Shown: positions 15,779 through 24,147 of the stretch, piece after piece | Position numbering within the stretch: position 1 is the stretch's first letter | How the letters are laid out: each line of letters starts with the position of its first letter | Origin: JBPEWY01 sp965224095 | Lineage (GTDB): Bacteria; Bacteroidota; Bacteroidia; Flavobacteriales; Flavobacteriaceae | Reading direction: 5' to 3' | DNA length: 64,000 bases | Assembly (NCBI GenBank): GCA_965224095.1 | Contig: OZ245039.1 | Coordinates: forward strand, 3,224,001-3,288,000 | The notes under the pieces: generated by a model | Databases searched by the model: none | What the model was told of the DNA's origin: nothing | Seen by the model: only the letters and a program-made list of their open reading frames with translations | Position numbers and translations under genes: made by a program

Positions 15779-17014
15779 ATGGAAAACACTTTTTTAAAGG
15801 ATGGGAATGAAACTTTACTGCTAACCAAGCAGGTGTTCAGCATCCTCTTAAATGAAATTATAGCTCATTTTAAGGAATCACACGGCATTAGTGAGAAGTA
15901 TAGAGATTTTCAGTTGTACGGGTTCGGGAATTATGATCCGGAAAAACCAAGTTTAAAGAATGATCTTGAACTGGTACTGCGGGGATATGTAAACGGAAAG
16001 TATTTGTACAATAAATACAGAGAGGCTTCTTCCGGCAAGCCGATAATAAAGATCAGCCGGGAATACAGATCGCTTTTTTTTAATTATTTGGGGTATAAGG
16101 ATACGGCAGAGTTTGTTAAAAGCCATTTATTTACTCCGGAACAAAGGGAGAAGCAGCTGGAGTTGTTAAGCACGAGGGGAGCATCAGTTGACCATTATTA
16201 CGTGTGTTATTATTTTGGAGAGGATAATAAAATGAACAAGGGTCAGGTGTTGATTTACAACGACTGGAAAACGGTAGAAATGATTTATGTATACGAGGAT
16301 GAAAACGGACATCGCGGGATATACACTTTTCACGGCACCATAAGTCAAAGTGAGGATTTTGCCCATTTTGACACTAAATATTTTGTGGGGAATAAAAAAA
16401 GCGAAGGCGCTAAATTCATTTTTTTTATAGGAAAATCATCACCTAATGAACGCCATTATCTTATGGGTACCTATTCCGGCTTCGATAAATACGATCGCGC
16501 CATAGCGGGGAAAATGATTTTAAAAAAGTATGATACAAAAGCCGAAATTGAACAGGAAGTGAACAGTAAATTATTTGATCCGATTATTTGTCAGGAATTA
16601 AATAAGGTAAGGCTGGTTGTAGAAAGTAATATACGAAAGAACCCTTTAATGTTTTCCCAAAAAAGCCCCTATGCGCAGATACTGATGAAATCGGCCGGAA
16701 ACTATCTTTTTGAATTTACAACACAGGGAAAGCACTGCGAATTAAAACTTAAAATAGAAAAATACCATTACAACATTACCAGTATGGATGATTCTGTAAT
16801 TATCGAGGATGATAAGGTGGTGGTACTGAATAAAGGACAAATTCTAAATCTGAATTTTTCGGTTTCCGGAATCTTCTATCTGCATAACATATCGCTTTAT
16901 ACGAATGCCATGGAATTTACCGAAAAAAGCAAAAAGACGGAAGGATATTTTACAGGTGTAGATATTAATAATAATATTGTTTCGGGTAGGGTGCACGTTT
17001 CCTCTCTTTCCTAG
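15779..17014 (+). CDS. Uncharacterised 411-residue protein divergent from the TonB receptor
   Basis: No family is recognised. The protein is soluble, without signal peptide or membrane segment. The first 130 residues are helical and charged (LFFNYLGYKDTAEFVKSHLF near 90-113); the middle has many aromatic beta-like stretches (HYYVCYYFGEDNKMNKGQVL, RHYLMGTYSGFDKYDRAIAG); the C-terminal third is also beta-rich. The two-part layout, helical then barrel-like, could be sensing plus signalling. Divergent transcription from the receptor, 114 bp apart, makes a regulator of the hydantoin operon possible, but no DNA-binding motif is visible. Confidence 0.65.
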   Translation: MENTFLKDGNETLLLTKQVFSILLNEIIAHFKESHGISEKYRDFQLYGFGNYDPEKPSLKNDLELVLRGYVNGKYLYNKYREASSGKPIIKISREYRSLFFNYLGYKDTAEFVKSHLFTPEQREKQLELLSTRGASVDHYYVCYYFGEDNKMNKGQVLIYNDWKTVEMIYVYEDENGHRGIYTFHGTISQSEDFAHFDTKYFVGNKKSEGAKFIFFIGKSSPNERHYLMGTYSGFDKYDRAIAGKMILKKYDTKAEIEQEVNSKLFDPIICQELNKVRLVVESNIRKNPLMFSQKSPYAQILMKSAGNYLFEFTTQGKHCELKLKIEKYHYNITSMDDSVIIEDDKVVVLNKGQILNLNFSVSGIFYLHNISLYTNAMEFTEKSKKTEGYFTGVDINNNIVSGRVHVSSLS

Positions 17015-17369
17015 TTTACCGGTGGAAGCATAGGTTTTGTACATTATATCGGTTTGTGCCGCGGGTAGGCAATATGTGGTTTGGATAAGGGTTTAAAACA
17101 ATTTTTATTTTAAGCAGGATTTTCATTATTTCAAATTGTATTGTTGTAATAATATTACTGTTATGGCATATTGACCTAGAATAAGGAAAAATCATCCAAA
17201 AAACTAAGAAACAATTGTACGGTTTAAGAATCCTGTGTATATTGAATGAATAAAGCTAACTAGTTTAGTTTTTCAACCATATCCCTCCTCCAAACTCTTT
17301 ATTTACTATATAAGGAATATAAACGTAATAGGTTTATACAATTGTTGTACCACATTTGAACAGAGCACT
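17015..17369. promoter_or_regulatory. Intergenic region with long repeat copy B and an operator-like dyad
   Basis: 17196-17353 matches 3661-3811 (26-bp identical core at 17223-17248, CCTCCTCCAAAC block). It contains TATAAAC-N7-GTTTATA (17318-17338), a perfect 7-bp dyad conserved in the other copy, and TTGTTGTACCAC (17342-17353), which recurs inverted at 18011-18022 just after the next gene. 17015-17195 shows nothing recognisable. Confidence 0.6.
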
Positions 17370-18005
17370 TTGGAAATAATTAAAGATTTAGGGATTGTAA
17401 CAATAGTTGGTGGATTAATCGCATTCATCATCCGAAGTTTTATAAGCAAATATTTCGACCAAAAAGCAAAAAACTTTGAGCTTGAATTGAGCAACAAATC
17501 GGATTTGTACAAAAGTGAATTGGAAAAGCAATCGCAGAAGTATAAAAGTGATTTAGACATTTACTTAACCAAAGCATCTCGATTTCACGAAAAAAGACTG
17601 GAAACAATTTCTGACCTTTATAAATTGATTGTAGATGTTAGAATAAATCTTGCGAATTTGACTTCGACTTTCGTAATGTCAACTGGAGATGAACAAAAAG
17701 ATGCGGAATTAAAAGAACAACGGAAAATAGACGCAGGAAAAAGTTATGATGAATTCAGAGATTACTACGACAAAAAAAGAATATTTATTCCAGAAGATAC
17801 TTGTGAATTAATTGACAAATTAAAATCAGAATCTTTTTCAGTATTATCAGACTATCATTTTAGAGAAAAATTTAATGATGTTTTTGAATTAAGTAATAGA
17901 ATTCTTCAAGAAATAAACGATAAAACTGACAAAATTATACCCTCAATTTTAGCGGAATTAGAATCTGACTTTAGGAAAACTGTAGATGTAGAAAATGGAA
18001 AATAA
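17370..18005 (+). CDS. Single-TM coiled-coil protein of unknown function
   Basis: 211 residues beginning at TTG (17370); no in-frame ATG precedes it. One membrane segment (about 7-26, LGIVTIVGGLIAFIIRSFIS) is followed by a lysine/glutamate-rich coiled coil (about 30-75) and a helical domain. Small proteins of this layout are common in accessory islands and gene cassettes; their role is unknown. The gene is bracketed by inverted 12-bp repeats (17342-17353 and 18011-18022) and followed by an attC-like palindrome, and its base composition is more AT-rich than the core genes. Confidence 0.6.
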   Translation: MEIIKDLGIVTIVGGLIAFIIRSFISKYFDQKAKNFELELSNKSDLYKSELEKQSQKYKSDLDIYLTKASRFHEKRLETISDLYKLIVDVRINLANLTSTFVMSTGDEQKDAELKEQRKIDAGKSYDEFRDYYDKKRIFIPEDTCELIDKLKSESFSVLSDYHFREKFNDVFELSNRILQEINDKTDKIIPSILAELESDFRKTVDVENGK

Positions 18006-18010
18006 AAAAC

Positions 18011-18146
18011 GTGGTACAACAATGGCTATAAGTAATTGCTTGTTCTCTCCTACTTCCTGAAAATCCGCAAGGATTTTCAATTGGTGCTTACTTGCAAAGT
18101 TAAGTGCTAACCCACGCAACTACTTATAACCGGAACCATTAGGACA
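18011..18146 (+). repeat. attC-like palindromic site between two small genes
   Basis: GGCTATAAGTAATTGC (from 18024) and GCAACTACTTATAACC near the right end pair at 14 of 16 positions; an inner perfect stem TGAAAATCC-GCAA-GGATTTTCA lies in the middle. The left end begins GTGGTACAAC and the right end has CCATTAGGAC, placed like the R'' and R' core sites of integron attC elements, although both deviate from the RYYYAAC/GTTRRRY consensus. The next gene begins just after the right end, as in a gene cassette. No integrase is in the window. Confidence 0.5.
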
Positions 18147-18150
18147 AATT

Positions 18151-18774
18151 ATGAAGAAGAGAATTTTAATCATATTAGTTTTTAGCTTAGCACTATTGGC
18201 ATGCTCAAATTCAAAGATTGATGGAACATGGGTTCTGTGTTATACGAACTCAATGTCAACTGTTCCTGATTTCAACGAAGTATTGACCTTCGACAATGGG
18301 CATTTCGAGTCGGAATCTTATAGCGGTCCGGGGTCTTATGAAAAATCTCATGGATTGTTTAAACTAAAGGAAAATCAATTAATACTTAACGATACTATAA
18401 AACGGTCAATAGGATTAATTAATAATGATAGTTTAATCCTTATAATCGATACAATATCATATACCCTTAAGAAACTTAATGATTCTTTTAAAAACACATC
18501 GTCGGAGAGTATCAGATTGACGGAAAAAAAATTCGAGGCTGATATTAATGGACAAATATTCTCATCAATTGTTTACCATAAAGGGAAAATTCTTTTGGGT
18601 TCTGAAACATTCGAAGAAAGTCAAAACTATTATAAAAGAATAAATCACAATGGATTTGATATTATTTTTCAGCAGTATGCCGTACCTAAAATTATTAAAG
18701 GAATTAAAAACGATACTGTGGAATTAGTTGCATTTCACGAAAAAACATATCAAATAAAAATGTGGGAGCAATAA
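18151..18774 (+). CDS. Lipoprotein of unknown function
   Basis: 207 residues with a type II signal peptide: MKKRILIILVFSLALLAC, the lipobox ending at Cys18. The mature N-terminal part (IDGTWVLCYTNS) resembles lipocalin-like domains that start with a GTW motif; the rest is beta-rich (FDNGHFESESYSGPGSYEKS) without a known active site. It should be anchored to a membrane. It lies between an attC-like palindrome on the left and a second pair of inverted core sites on the right, so it may be a captured cassette. Confidence 0.7.
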   Translation: MKKRILIILVFSLALLACSNSKIDGTWVLCYTNSMSTVPDFNEVLTFDNGHFESESYSGPGSYEKSHGLFKLKENQLILNDTIKRSIGLINNDSLILIIDTISYTLKKLNDSFKNTSSESIRLTEKKFEADINGQIFSSIVYHKGKILLGSETFEESQNYYKRINHNGFDIIFQQYAVPKIIKGIKNDTVELVAFHEKTYQIKMWEQ

Positions 18775-18782
18775 AAACTTAT

Positions 18783-18982
18783 GCTAACAATGACTCTTAA
18801 AAGTCTTTATCCGGGTTCTTAGAAACAATATTTTATCTTATACTAAAATTTTCCAACTCTCACATTTTCCTCCACCTTTACATTCCATTACATACAAACA
18901 CCACGTTCACAGAGTTTGCAGCTACTCCCGTAGATTAAATTTTTCTTTTTATCATACAAAACACATCTTTGCTTGTTAGGCC
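18783..18982 (+). repeat. Possible second attC-like site after the lipoprotein gene
   Basis: CTAACAA (18784-18790) and its reverse complement TTGTTAG (18973-18979) lie 180 bp apart; the right end reads GTTAGGC, an exact GTTRRRY core. The interior shows only weak symmetry, so this is less convincing than the site at 18011. The stretch contains no gene. Confidence 0.35.
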
Positions 18983-19023
18983 GGTTGGCATTCTGCTTAA
19001 ATACCAATATTTTTATAAGGCAA

Positions 19024-20073
19024 ATGAGTGAAACGGAAATACAGAAAGTAACTTTTAATCAAAGGCTTATAAAGTATGAAGCCTGGCTGCATGTGGTTTT
19101 TTGGACTGCCACGTTTTTCTATCCCTATTTAAAATTTATGAGTGCGGGCCAGGAATACCCGAATACGGCGGGTCACGATCTGGTGGAGCTGATATTCGAT
19201 GCAATCCCGGCTTATATCCTGTATTGCTGGTTCTTCCCCTTAAAAAACAAAAAGCGGTACCTCTTCCTTATTCCGGTAATTCTGGTGTTGAATACCCTGC
19301 TGTATATGTATTCGGATAGCTTTTTTCACCGTGAAAACCCGTACCCCTTAGAATGGAAAACCATTTATGTGGTGATCGAGCGGATTGTAAATTACACCAC
19401 TTTTGCGATCGTTTTTTTTGCGTTGTTTTCCATTAAGCAACTGTACAAAAAACAACAGGAAATCAAAGCCATTGCCCGTAAAGAGCAACAGGCTCAGTTA
19501 CGGCTGCTCAAAAGGCAACTGAATCCGCATTTCCTTTTTAATACCCTGAATACCATTTATGCCAGTGCCCTTGAAAAAAAGGATAAAACACCCGACCTTA
19601 TCCTGAAATTATCGGATAGTTTCAGATACGTACTTCACGAAGGTCAGAAAAGCAGCGTGACCCTGGAAAAAGAAATAAGTCATTTAAAAGACTATATTAA
19701 CCTACAAAAAGAAAGGCTCACCGATAAAGTGGAGGTGCTCTGGCAGGAAAACATCGATAATTACGAGCAGTTGATTCCGCCGTTATTGCTTATTTCCTTC
19801 GTGGAAAATGCATTTAAATACAGCAGTATGCTCGCCGGTGAGAACCATACCATCAAAATTAAAATCGGATTGGCGGATAAAAACTTTTCGTTTTATTGCG
19901 AAAACTTTTTCAGAGATCAGGTGCATGAGGAAATGGATGCCAATTGGAAGGAAAGCGGTATCGGGATTCAGAATACAAGAAGGCGACTGGAGCTTTTGTT
20001 TCCCGATCGTCATACCATTGAAATAGATACGGACGACCATTTGTTTAGAGTGAAATTACAGGTAAAACTATGA
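19024..20073 (+). CDS. LytS-type sensor histidine kinase
   Basis: 349 residues from ATG 19024, chosen over the upstream TTG (18973) because AAGG lies 4 bp before it and the earlier stretch overlaps the GTTAGGC site. Four membrane segments (about 21-35, 55-72, 78-98, 115-140) are followed by a His_kinase domain (PF06580 type) with the phospho-acceptor His169 in LKRQLNPHFLFNTLN and an ATPase end containing ENAFKYS and GIGIQNTRRRLELLF. It phosphorylates the response regulator encoded next, with a 4-bp overlap. The signal is unknown. Confidence 0.9.
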   Translation: MSETEIQKVTFNQRLIKYEAWLHVVFWTATFFYPYLKFMSAGQEYPNTAGHDLVELIFDAIPAYILYCWFFPLKNKKRYLFLIPVILVLNTLLYMYSDSFFHRENPYPLEWKTIYVVIERIVNYTTFAIVFFALFSIKQLYKKQQEIKAIARKEQQAQLRLLKRQLNPHFLFNTLNTIYASALEKKDKTPDLILKLSDSFRYVLHEGQKSSVTLEKEISHLKDYINLQKERLTDKVEVLWQENIDNYEQLIPPLLLISFVENAFKYSSMLAGENHTIKIKIGLADKNFSFYCENFFRDQVHEEMDANWKESGIGIQNTRRRLELLFPDRHTIEIDTDDHLFRVKLQVKL

Positions 20074-20753
20074 TTACATGTATTGTTTTAGAGGATGAAA
20101 AACCTGCACAGCAGGTGCTTCGGAAATATATTAACCAAACACCGTTCCTGCGGTGTACAGGTGTTTATGAATCCGGTTTGCACGTCCCCCTGGAAGCCTT
20201 GCGGGATGCGGAACTTCTTTTTTTGGATATCCAGCTGCCGGAAATGAGTGGATTGTCTTTTTTAAAAACGCTGAGCAATCCTCCAAAGGTAATTGTTACC
20301 ACGGCATATCCGGAATACGCTATCGAGGCATTCGAGGAAGCGGTTGTGGATTACCTGGTAAAACCTTTTTCCTATGAGCGTTTTTTTAAGGCTGCCGACC
20401 GAATCCGGAACCTGATAAGCCTGGAAAGAAAAGATCGTCCGCATCAGAATATATTTGTGTACTCGGATAAAACGTTTTTTAATATTAAAATCGAGGAGAT
20501 TTTGTTTTTAAAAGCAGAAGCCGATTATTTGAATATTGTCACCTCGGAACGGGAATACCTTATCCTGGATAGTTTAAGAAACTGGAAGGAAAAATTAAAA
20601 GCCTTTAATTTTATACAAACCCATCGTTCGTATATTGTTAATCTGGATAAGGTTAAAAAAGTATATGGCAATCAGGTGTTTGTAGCGGGGCATCTGAAAA
20701 TCCCCATTGGCAAAACTCATAAAGCAGAGGTACTTCAATCTATTAAGCGCTAA
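20070..20753 (+). CDS. LytTR-family response regulator
   Basis: 227 residues: receiver domain about 1-120 with phospho-acceptor Asp53 in LLFLDIQLPEMSG, the Thr of VTTAYPEYAIEAFEEAVVDYLVKPF and a conserved Lys; LytTR DNA-binding domain about 130-227 with ILFLKAEADYLNIVTSER and FIQTHRSYIVNLDKVKKV. It overlaps the kinase gene by 4 bp, so the two form one unit. Its targets are not visible; the following gene lies 115 bp downstream. Confidence 0.92.
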   Translation: MITCIVLEDEKPAQQVLRKYINQTPFLRCTGVYESGLHVPLEALRDAELLFLDIQLPEMSGLSFLKTLSNPPKVIVTTAYPEYAIEAFEEAVVDYLVKPFSYERFFKAADRIRNLISLERKDRPHQNIFVYSDKTFFNIKIEEILFLKAEADYLNIVTSEREYLILDSLRNWKEKLKAFNFIQTHRSYIVNLDKVKKVYGNQVFVAGHLKIPIGKTHKAEVLQSIKR

Positions 20754-20867
20754 AACCTTATTGAGTGTTACAGTTAGTTCACAGAGCGCAAAAATGCGTT
20801 CGTAGAAAAAAATTTGTAACTCTTTTTTCCCAATGCAATTTAGCAGCATAATTAAAATAAGGATATT

Positions 20868-21359
20868 ATGAAACAAGTTGTTTTTGGTTGTATAGGATTG
20901 GCTTTACTGGTATTTATCGGGATTAAATTTACCGATAGGGAATCGGAAATCCCTGAAGCGAAAATAGCAATAGAAGAAACCGATTTATCGCAAAAAAACC
21001 CTCTTAAAAAGGTTGTGGATGAGTACTACCGTTTAAATCTTATCGTATTTCAAAAGGGATCGACCGTAAAGGATATCGATGCCATTTTTGAGTTGTTTAC
21101 CGACGATTTTGTATACATTCACCCCAGGTATGGCGGAACCTATACCAGGGAGGATTTGTATAAGGGTTATGTGAGAAATCAAAAAAACGGAGGGTATAAT
21201 GGCAGGGTCACCGATATTCGTGTGGAAAATATGATTATCGGACTAAATGCGGTAGCTACCGAAAAGAGGTTTATCCAGGGAAGCGAAGTCGGAGAACCGG
21301 AAATGACGTTGTTTGAACTTAGAGAGGGTAAGATATTTCGAATCACGGAATTTTGGTAG
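20868..21359 (+). CDS. Membrane-anchored NTF2/SnoaL-like protein
   Basis: 163 residues with an N-terminal hydrophobic anchor (about 3-20, QVVFGCIGLALLVFIGIKF) and a C-terminal NTF2-like fold: VVDEYYRLNLIVFQKGSTVKDIDAIFELFTDDFVYIHPRYG, then TREDLYKGYVRNQKNG, ending LFELREGKIFRITEFW. The final pattern is typical of SnoaL-like and DUF4440-type domains. Catalysis is unproven for most such proteins. It follows the two-component pair, but a gap without a clear promoter leaves the link uncertain. Confidence 0.7.
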   Translation: MKQVVFGCIGLALLVFIGIKFTDRESEIPEAKIAIEETDLSQKNPLKKVVDEYYRLNLIVFQKGSTVKDIDAIFELFTDDFVYIHPRYGGTYTREDLYKGYVRNQKNGGYNGRVTDIRVENMIIGLNAVATEKRFIQGSEVGEPEMTLFELREGKIFRITEFW

Positions 21360-21446
21360 GCACAGCAGCCTTCCGGATATTTTTATCCGGTCCGGAATAT
21401 TCAGATATAGTAATACGGGGCTTATTCCCGGCGCAAATAAACCGAT

Positions 21447-22712
21447 ATGTTGTATAGATCATGTATAATGGCTCTTTTGATAAGCCTTGGTTTTAATACG
21501 GCGTATACGCAGGAAAGGGAAGTCAGTAATGTGGTAGGCAAGAACTATATAATACCGTCTGCCGTTTTAAATGAAGAAAGGGAGATCCAGGTATTTTTGC
21601 CTGAAGGATACGAAAATAACGATAAGGATTATCCTGTTTTGTATGTATTAGACGGGCAGCGGTTTTATTTGTATGGTGTAAGCCTTTTACAGTCTTTTTC
21701 TCGGTTTCAGTTGACTCCCGCGTTTATTGTGGTGGGAATAACGAATAGCTATCCGCATCGATTTGGGTATTTCAGTAGCCGGGCTGATAAATTCATGCAT
21801 TTTATTGAAGGCGAATTAATTCCGTTTATAGATACTAAATTCAGAGTTAACGGAGAACGATTGGTTTTTGGTTGGGAATACGGGGGTGGATTTATTTTTC
21901 AAATGATGATGGAAAAACCTTTGCTTTTTGATGCGCATTTGATGGCCAGTCCATATCCCATCAATGATATGCAATTACCCGTTTCCGATTCGAGAATGAA
22001 ATTACTGGCCGAATCGATAAAGAAAAAAACTTTAAAACATGAATATTTATGCTTCTCAGTTAGTGATAAGGAGAATGCTGTTAGCCGGGGTGTTGATTAT
22101 CTAAAAGATGTTTTTCAATCGGATGGAGAAAGTGTTAAAGATTGGGATTATCTAAACCTCATAAATGAAGAACATCGATCAACACCCTATTCAACACTGT
22201 ATCACGGCATCCGAAAATATTATGGGGATTATCCGGAATTGACCTTTGATAGCCTGAGCGAATACGACCGTTTAGGCGGGATGACCTACGTGGAAAAATA
22301 CTATCAAAAAAGATCCCGGCGTTATGGCTTCCCCGACACGATGGCGCAGAATACCATGTTCAACCTGGTGCTACTGTCAAAAAATGAACATGCCTATAAT
22401 AGGTTTGATGGTTTTATGAATCGTTTCGGAGACTTTGGGTTTTTGGATGAGTTGCGTATTAACTGGGGTTGTGTTTTTGCGGAATACTATCTTGAAAATA
22501 AAGCGTACGACAAAGCGAAACATCTATACGCATTTTACGCGGAGAAATTCCCGAAGGCCGCACGGCCTCAAAACGGACTGGGAGATATATATGCCCTTCT
22601 TAACAAAAAAAGAAAAGCACGTGCTCATTATGAAAAGGCTATTGAGCTGGGAGCGTCTAATAGCGATTGGCGATTGCAGGAGTATAAAGACGATTTAGAC
22701 CGATTAAAATAA
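21447..22712 (+). CDS. Esterase-fold protein with missing nucleophile and C-terminal TPR
   Basis: 421 residues: signal peptide (1-21, cut after AYTQ), an alpha/beta hydrolase domain of the putative esterase (PF00756, IroE/YbbA-like) type about 35-285, and a helical end with a tetratricopeptide unit (ARPQNGLGDIYALLNKKRKARAHYEKAIELG). The nucleophile elbow, normally GHSxGG, reads GWEYGG (142-147), with Glu144 in place of the serine. The distal histidine region EEHRSTPYSTLYHGIRKYY looks intact. Either a non-catalytic binding protein or a changed mechanism. Probably periplasmic. Confidence 0.8.
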   Translation: MLYRSCIMALLISLGFNTAYTQEREVSNVVGKNYIIPSAVLNEEREIQVFLPEGYENNDKDYPVLYVLDGQRFYLYGVSLLQSFSRFQLTPAFIVVGITNSYPHRFGYFSSRADKFMHFIEGELIPFIDTKFRVNGERLVFGWEYGGGFIFQMMMEKPLLFDAHLMASPYPINDMQLPVSDSRMKLLAESIKKKTLKHEYLCFSVSDKENAVSRGVDYLKDVFQSDGESVKDWDYLNLINEEHRSTPYSTLYHGIRKYYGDYPELTFDSLSEYDRLGGMTYVEKYYQKRSRRYGFPDTMAQNTMFNLVLLSKNEHAYNRFDGFMNRFGDFGFLDELRINWGCVFAEYYLENKAYDKAKHLYAFYAEKFPKAARPQNGLGDIYALLNKKRKARAHYEKAIELGASNSDWRLQEYKDDLDRLK

Positions 22713-22883
22713 CCACGGGTATGAGCTCTTTCACCGGATAGGGAACACGGGGTTTTTTAGTTTACTTTTCCGGTTTCTTGATTTACCTATACCTTTCACC
22801 GATGGAGTTTTCATGATTTTTATCATTCTTTTTAAAAGATCAATTAGCGAACTTTAAAAAGCGTAATTTTAAAACAATTCGTC

Positions 22884-23309
22884 ATGAGCATAAGACACAG
22901 AGTTCCGGTATCTACTATAATGACAAAGGAGTTAATACTGCTTAATGCGGCCGATGGTTTGGAAAAAGCCGAACGCCTTTTTAAGGAGCATCATATTAGA
23001 CATATCCCGGTAATTGAGGGGAAAAAGATTGTTGGCATGCTTAGCCTGACCGATTTACTGAGAATAAGTTTTGCCGATGCCATTTACGAGGATGAAGAGC
23101 AGGTGGAAACCGTTGTTTACAATATGTTTACAGTCCCGCAGGTAATGGCCCGTAATGTAGAATGTGTCCACCCCCAAACAACGATCAAGGAAGTAGCTGA
23201 AATACTGGCAAAAAGAGAATTTCATGCACTTCCGGTTGTGGAGAACGACCGTTTGGTGGGAATAGTTACAACCACCGATCTAATAAACTACTTGCTGGAG
23301 CAATATTAG
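22884..23309 (+). CDS. CBS-domain protein
   Basis: 141 residues made of two CBS motifs: the first about 10-62 (VSTIMTKELILLNAADGLEKAERLF, then HIRHIPVIEGKKIVGMLSLTDL), the second about 82-141 (VPQVMARNVECVHPQTTIKEVAEIL, then FHALPVVENDRLVGIVTTTDL). A CBS pair binds adenine nucleotides and acts as an energy or ligand sensor; stand-alone versions regulate unknown partners. The stop overlaps by 4 bp the end of rpe on the opposite strand. Confidence 0.9.
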   Translation: MSIRHRVPVSTIMTKELILLNAADGLEKAERLFKEHHIRHIPVIEGKKIVGMLSLTDLLRISFADAIYEDEEQVETVVYNMFTVPQVMARNVECVHPQTTIKEVAEILAKREFHALPVVENDRLVGIVTTTDLINYLLEQY

Positions 23310-23968
23310 GTATTAGCGGTTTTTTTTAATGCGGATATAGTTTCAGAAGGCTTTTCCGAGGAAAATACAAAACTGCCGGCCACCAATACATCGGCACCGG
23401 CCTTTACCAGAGCTGATGCATTCTTGGCATTAACGCCTCCGTCAATTTCAATGAGGGCAGCGGCTTCTTTACGACGAATGAGTTCTTTGAGTTTTCCAAC
23501 TTTCTCAAAGGTGTTTTTTATAAATTTTTGCCCGCCAAAGCCCGGGTTAACGCTCATGATACAAACGAGATCTATATCCTTTATAATATCTTCCAGTAAA
23601 GAAACGGGAGTATGAGGGTTTAATGCTACTCCGGCCTTCATTCCTGCCGATTTGATGGCCTGAATGGTTCTGTGCAGATGCGTACAGGCTTCGTAGTGAA
23701 CCGTCAGGATATCTGCGCCAATTTCAGCAAATTTTTCGATGTAACGATCCGGATCCACAATCATTAGGTGAACGTCTAAAGGCTTCCGTGCATGTTGTGA
23801 AATAGCTTGAATAACAGGCATTCCGAACGAAATATTTGGAACAAATACACCATCCATAACATCCAGATGAAACCAATCGGCTTCACTGTTGTTAACCATA
23901 TGGATGTCGTTTTCAAGGTTTGCAAAATCCGCCGCTAGAACCGATGGAGCTATTAATTTGTTTGCCAT
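23306..23968 (-). CDS. rpe: Ribulose-phosphate 3-epimerase
   Basis: 220 residues from ATG 23968 (MANKLIAPSVLAADFANL); a longer TTG start at 23995 adds nine residues not found in the family. The TIM-barrel shows WFHLDVMDGVFVPNISFG (metal and catalytic Asp), DVHLMI, VHYEAC, MSVNPGFGGQ and EIDGGVNAKN. It interconverts ribulose 5-phosphate and xylulose 5-phosphate in the pentose phosphate pathway. Convergent with the CBS gene. Confidence 0.95.
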   Translation of the reverse strand: MANKLIAPSVLAADFANLENDIHMVNNSEADWFHLDVMDGVFVPNISFGMPVIQAISQHARKPLDVHLMIVDPDRYIEKFAEIGADILTVHYEACTHLHRTIQAIKSAGMKAGVALNPHTPVSLLEDIIKDIDLVCIMSVNPGFGGQKFIKNTFEKVGKLKELIRRKEAAALIEIDGGVNAKNASALVKAGADVLVAGSFVFSSEKPSETISALKKTANT

Positions 23969-24053
23969 GAATAAAGATCTTTTTAAGCGCCTCAAAAATA
24001 CTGGAAATAATTGGAATTAAAGAGGCAAAAAAAGGAATATAAACCGCTGTGTA

Positions 24054-24082
24054 AAGAAAAAACCCCGGTAATCAGCCGGGGT
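24054..24082 (-). terminator. Intrinsic terminator of rpoD
   Basis: ACCCCGG (24062-24068) and CCGGGGT (24076-24082) form a GC-rich stem; on the minus strand it is followed by a run of T's (24055-24061). It lies 65 bp past the rpoD stop. Confidence 0.8.
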
Positions 24083-24147
24083 CATTCATCAATCAAAAAA
24101 CGAACAGTTATGTTTACTGTAACTGTTTTGCCGTAATATACAAAATA

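Noticed and set aside
18973..19023. Upstream TTG start for the sensor kinase
   Set aside because: Adds 17 residues overlapping a GTTAGGC site; ATG 19024 has a ribosome site and fits the family start.
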